A stretch of 51,476 nt of DNA from Rubrobacter aplysinae (lineage in GTDB: Bacteria > Actinomycetota > Rubrobacteria > Rubrobacterales > Rubrobacteraceae), in assembly GCF_001029505.1 (NCBI RefSeq), contig NZ_LEKH01000019.1, forward strand, positions 1-51,476, in the 5' to 3' direction. The translations under genes and the position numbers were made by a program. Under the pieces are notes generated by a model. The model was not told the DNA's origin, ran no database searches, and worked only from the letters and a program-made list of their open reading frames with translations. Shown here one piece after another: positions 49,967-51,476 of this stretch. Position 1 is the first letter of the stretch. Each line of letters begins with the position of its first letter.

Positions 49967-50895
49967 GCCTGCTTCTCCTGCGACTCTGGCTGCTCTCGTG
50001 GCTCTCGTTGCTCTCTCTGCTCTCTCTGCTCTCTCTGCTCTCTCCGCTGCGGCGGCTCCAGGATGAGCGGGCCCATCGGCTCTGACTGGGAGAGTCTTAC
50101 GTTGCCCTCCGAGGCCAGGGAGAGCGCGGCGGCGAAGGTCACCGCGGCGCGCAGGCGGTCCATCCCCCGGGTCAGCTCCTCGAAAGAGAGCGAGCCGGAG
50201 GAGCGGGAGAGGGAGACCCGGATCACATCCGCCAGCTCCTGCAGCGTGACGGTGATGGGCCCGAGATGCCGGGTCGGGGGCTCCTTGAGGCGTGCAGAAG
50301 CCCGGCCCAGCGCCCGGGCCAGCCGCGAAGGCCGTATCTCGAGCTGTCCAGGACGAGGCGGGGCCTCGTGGGCGGAAGGGTAGTGGCCGGCGTTGTCCGC
50401 CAGTCGGCCGGAGAGTCTCTCGGCGGCGCGTTTCACCTTCAGGTAGCCCGCCAGCCGATCGGCGAGCTCCTCCGGTGAGATCTCCTCCTCGGCCTCCTCG
50501 GGGTCGGGCTCCGCCGCCGGGGCCAGCGTCCGGCTCTTGAGCAAGACCAGCGAGGTCGCCGAGTCCACGAAGTCCGTATCCCGCTCCAGCGCCCGCTGTA
50601 TCGCCTCCTCCGGACCCTGAAAGTTCTGGAGCGCGCGCGGCCCGGTTTTCTCCCCCGTATCCTGTACCTCTTGTGGTTCTTGTAGCCCCCCCGCGTCGGC
50701 GGGATGGGCGGCCCGGTAGAGACCCACGAGCTCGTGCAGCGGGATCTCGAAGATCTCAAGCTCGTCGCGCAGGATCAGGGCCAGCAGCCATTCGTAGGGG
50801 CCGGAGTACACCTCGAGCTCGACAGTGAACTCCGAGAGCGCCCGTGAGGTCTGTGAGGTCTGCGAGGCGCCCCGCCCGCCGGGTACGCTACTCAA
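49963..50895 (-). CDS. scpA: Segregation and condensation protein A (kleisin)
   Basis: 310 residues. FTVELEVYSGPYEWLLALILRDELEIFEIPLHEL is the ScpA N-terminus. DFVDSATSLVLLKSRTLAP and the C-terminal winged helix (ITVTLQELADVIRVSLSRSSGSLSFEELTRG) complete the kleisin. The usual LLxLI motif is slightly diverged. The frame is open far upstream, but the extension is a shadow of ald. The TTG at 50895 shares TTGA with the ald stop and has GAGGAG 5 bp before it. The C-terminal tail is QRE repeats from a 9-bp tandem repeat at 50012-50047. Confidence 0.92.
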   Translation of the reverse strand: MSSVPGGRGASQTSQTSRALSEFTVELEVYSGPYEWLLALILRDELEIFEIPLHELVGLYRAAHPADAGGLQEPQEVQDTGEKTGPRALQNFQGPEEAIQRALERDTDFVDSATSLVLLKSRTLAPAAEPDPEEAEEEISPEELADRLAGYLKVKRAAERLSGRLADNAGHYPSAHEAPPRPGQLEIRPSRLARALGRASARLKEPPTRHLGPITVTLQELADVIRVSLSRSSGSLSFEELTRGMDRLRAAVTFAAALSLASEGNVRLSQSEPMGPLILEPPQRREQREQREQREQREPREQPESQEKQA

Positions 50896-51476
50896 CGGAT
50901 CTCCTCGTGCAGCGGCAACAGAGAGGTGAGAGGCTGGTGCTCCACGCCATACTCTCGGGCCAGCGTGGGGCCAACTATCCTCCCCTCGGCAACCGCCACG
51001 CCGTGCCGCAGGGCCGGGTCCGCGTTCAGCGCATCCACCAGGCCGACGCCGGCAACCCTCTTCACGTAAGGCAGCAGCGCGTTGGATAGCGCCCGGGTAG
51101 AGGTGACGGGAACGGCGGCGGGCACGTTCTTCACGCAGTAATGGATGACCCCGGACTCGACGAAGGTCGGGTCCGCGAGCGTCGTGGGCCGGGAGGTCTC
51201 GAAACATCCGCCCTGATCCACGTCCACGTCCACTATAACGCTGCCCCACTTCATCTCCCGGACCGTCTCGCGGTCCACCAGGTGCGGGGTCCTGGAGCCC
51301 ACGACCAGCACGGCGCCTATCACGAGATCGGCCCGCAGGACCGCGTCCCGGATGGAGAGCCGGCTCGCAGCCAGCGTGGTTATCCCGCCCCCCGGAAGCT
51401 CCTCCTCGAAACGCCGCAGCCTATCGAGGTCGCGGTCGAGGACGACGACCTCCGCGCCGAGGCCACTGGCAGCCCG
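50892..51476 (-). CDS. ald: Alanine dehydrogenase, 3' part (truncated by window edge)
   Basis: The last 194 codons are present; the 5' part lies beyond the right edge. The visible part begins in the NAD-binding Rossmann fold (ASGLGAEVVVLDRDLDRLRRFEE) and continues through GAVLVVGSRTPHLV, SVIVDVDVDQGGCFETS and HYCVKNVPAAVPVTSTRALSNALLPY, all typical of Ald. The enzyme interconverts L-alanine and pyruvate with NAD and ammonia. The stop shares TTGA with scpA, so scpA translation may depend on ald. Confidence 0.92.
   Translation of the reverse strand, partial: RAASGLGAEVVVLDRDLDRLRRFEEELPGGGITTLAASRLSIRDAVLRADLVIGAVLVVGSRTPHLVDRETVREMKWGSVIVDVDVDQGGCFETSRPTTLADPTFVESGVIHYCVKNVPAAVPVTSTRALSNALLPYVKRVAGVGLVDALNADPALRHGVAVAEGRIVGPTLAREYGVEHQPLTSLLPLHEEIR

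Noticed and set aside
50896-51249. Upstream extension of the scpA frame
   Set aside because: It is a shadow of ald. The TTG at 50895 has a strong ribosome-binding site and gives a canonical ScpA N-terminus.

Overview
The window looks like chromosome of a deep-branching, high-GC actinobacterium, most probably Rubrobacter or a close relative. This is an inference from four things: GC-rich coding with unusually frequent ATA isoleucine codons, many TTG starts, a housekeeping order ald-scpA-scpB-rluB-aroA-cmk-plsC-der, and a one-motif RsiG beside GarA-like and FtsR-like genes. No rRNA, tRNA or CRISPR array was found. No database search was possible, so family names rest on recognised motifs.

Layout. 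(1) 1-550: left-edge inverted repeat, a possible gene fragment and a terminator-like hairpin. (2) 0.5-14.5 kb: a 4-hydroxybenzoate/protocatechuate catabolic region. It holds a tandem OsmC protein, two MFS transporters, PobA and a divergent LysR regulator, then a compact operon pcaI-pcaJ-pcaF-pcaH-pcaG-pcaB-pcaD-pcaC-ethD. Together these encode uptake, 3-hydroxylation, ring cleavage and conversion to succinyl-CoA plus acetyl-CoA. (3) 14.6-18.0 kb: a VanY-like lipoprotein peptidase, a 2'-5' RNA ligase family protein and small hypotheticals. (4) 18.1-31.7 kb: the most unusual part. A nine-gene minus-strand operon runs inositol-3-phosphate synthase, HD-like protein, methyltransferase, Gfo/Idh dehydrogenase, zinc-knuckle metallo-beta-lactamase-fold protein, YcaO, TIM-barrel isomerase, GT4 glycosyltransferase and PIG-L deacetylase. 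Across a repeat-rich divergent promoter lie two atypical SDR epimerases and a GalE-like epimerase. I read this as a candidate uncharacterised pathway to a glycosylated, possibly sulfur- or amide-modified cyclitol. (5) 31.9-35.0 kb: two adjacent membrane-anchored SPFH proteins. (6) 35.0-39.0 kb: a visibly AT-richer stretch with a metallophosphoesterase, ParB-like protein, SCP2 protein, GST and tyrosine recombinase. (7) 39.0-51.5 kb: minus-strand core genes: apt, an FtsR-like MerR regulator, GarA-like FHA protein, the c-di-GMP-binding anti-sigma RsiG, a nucleotidyltransferase/phosphomannomutase fusion, der, plsC, cmk, aroA, rluB, scpB, scpA and the 3' part of ald.

Translational coupling is pervasive. 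Eight gene junctions use a TTGA overlap (TTG start sharing two bases with a TGA stop), more than the ATGA or GTGA type. Short tandem repeats with units of about 9-12 bp recur in both coding and non-coding DNA.
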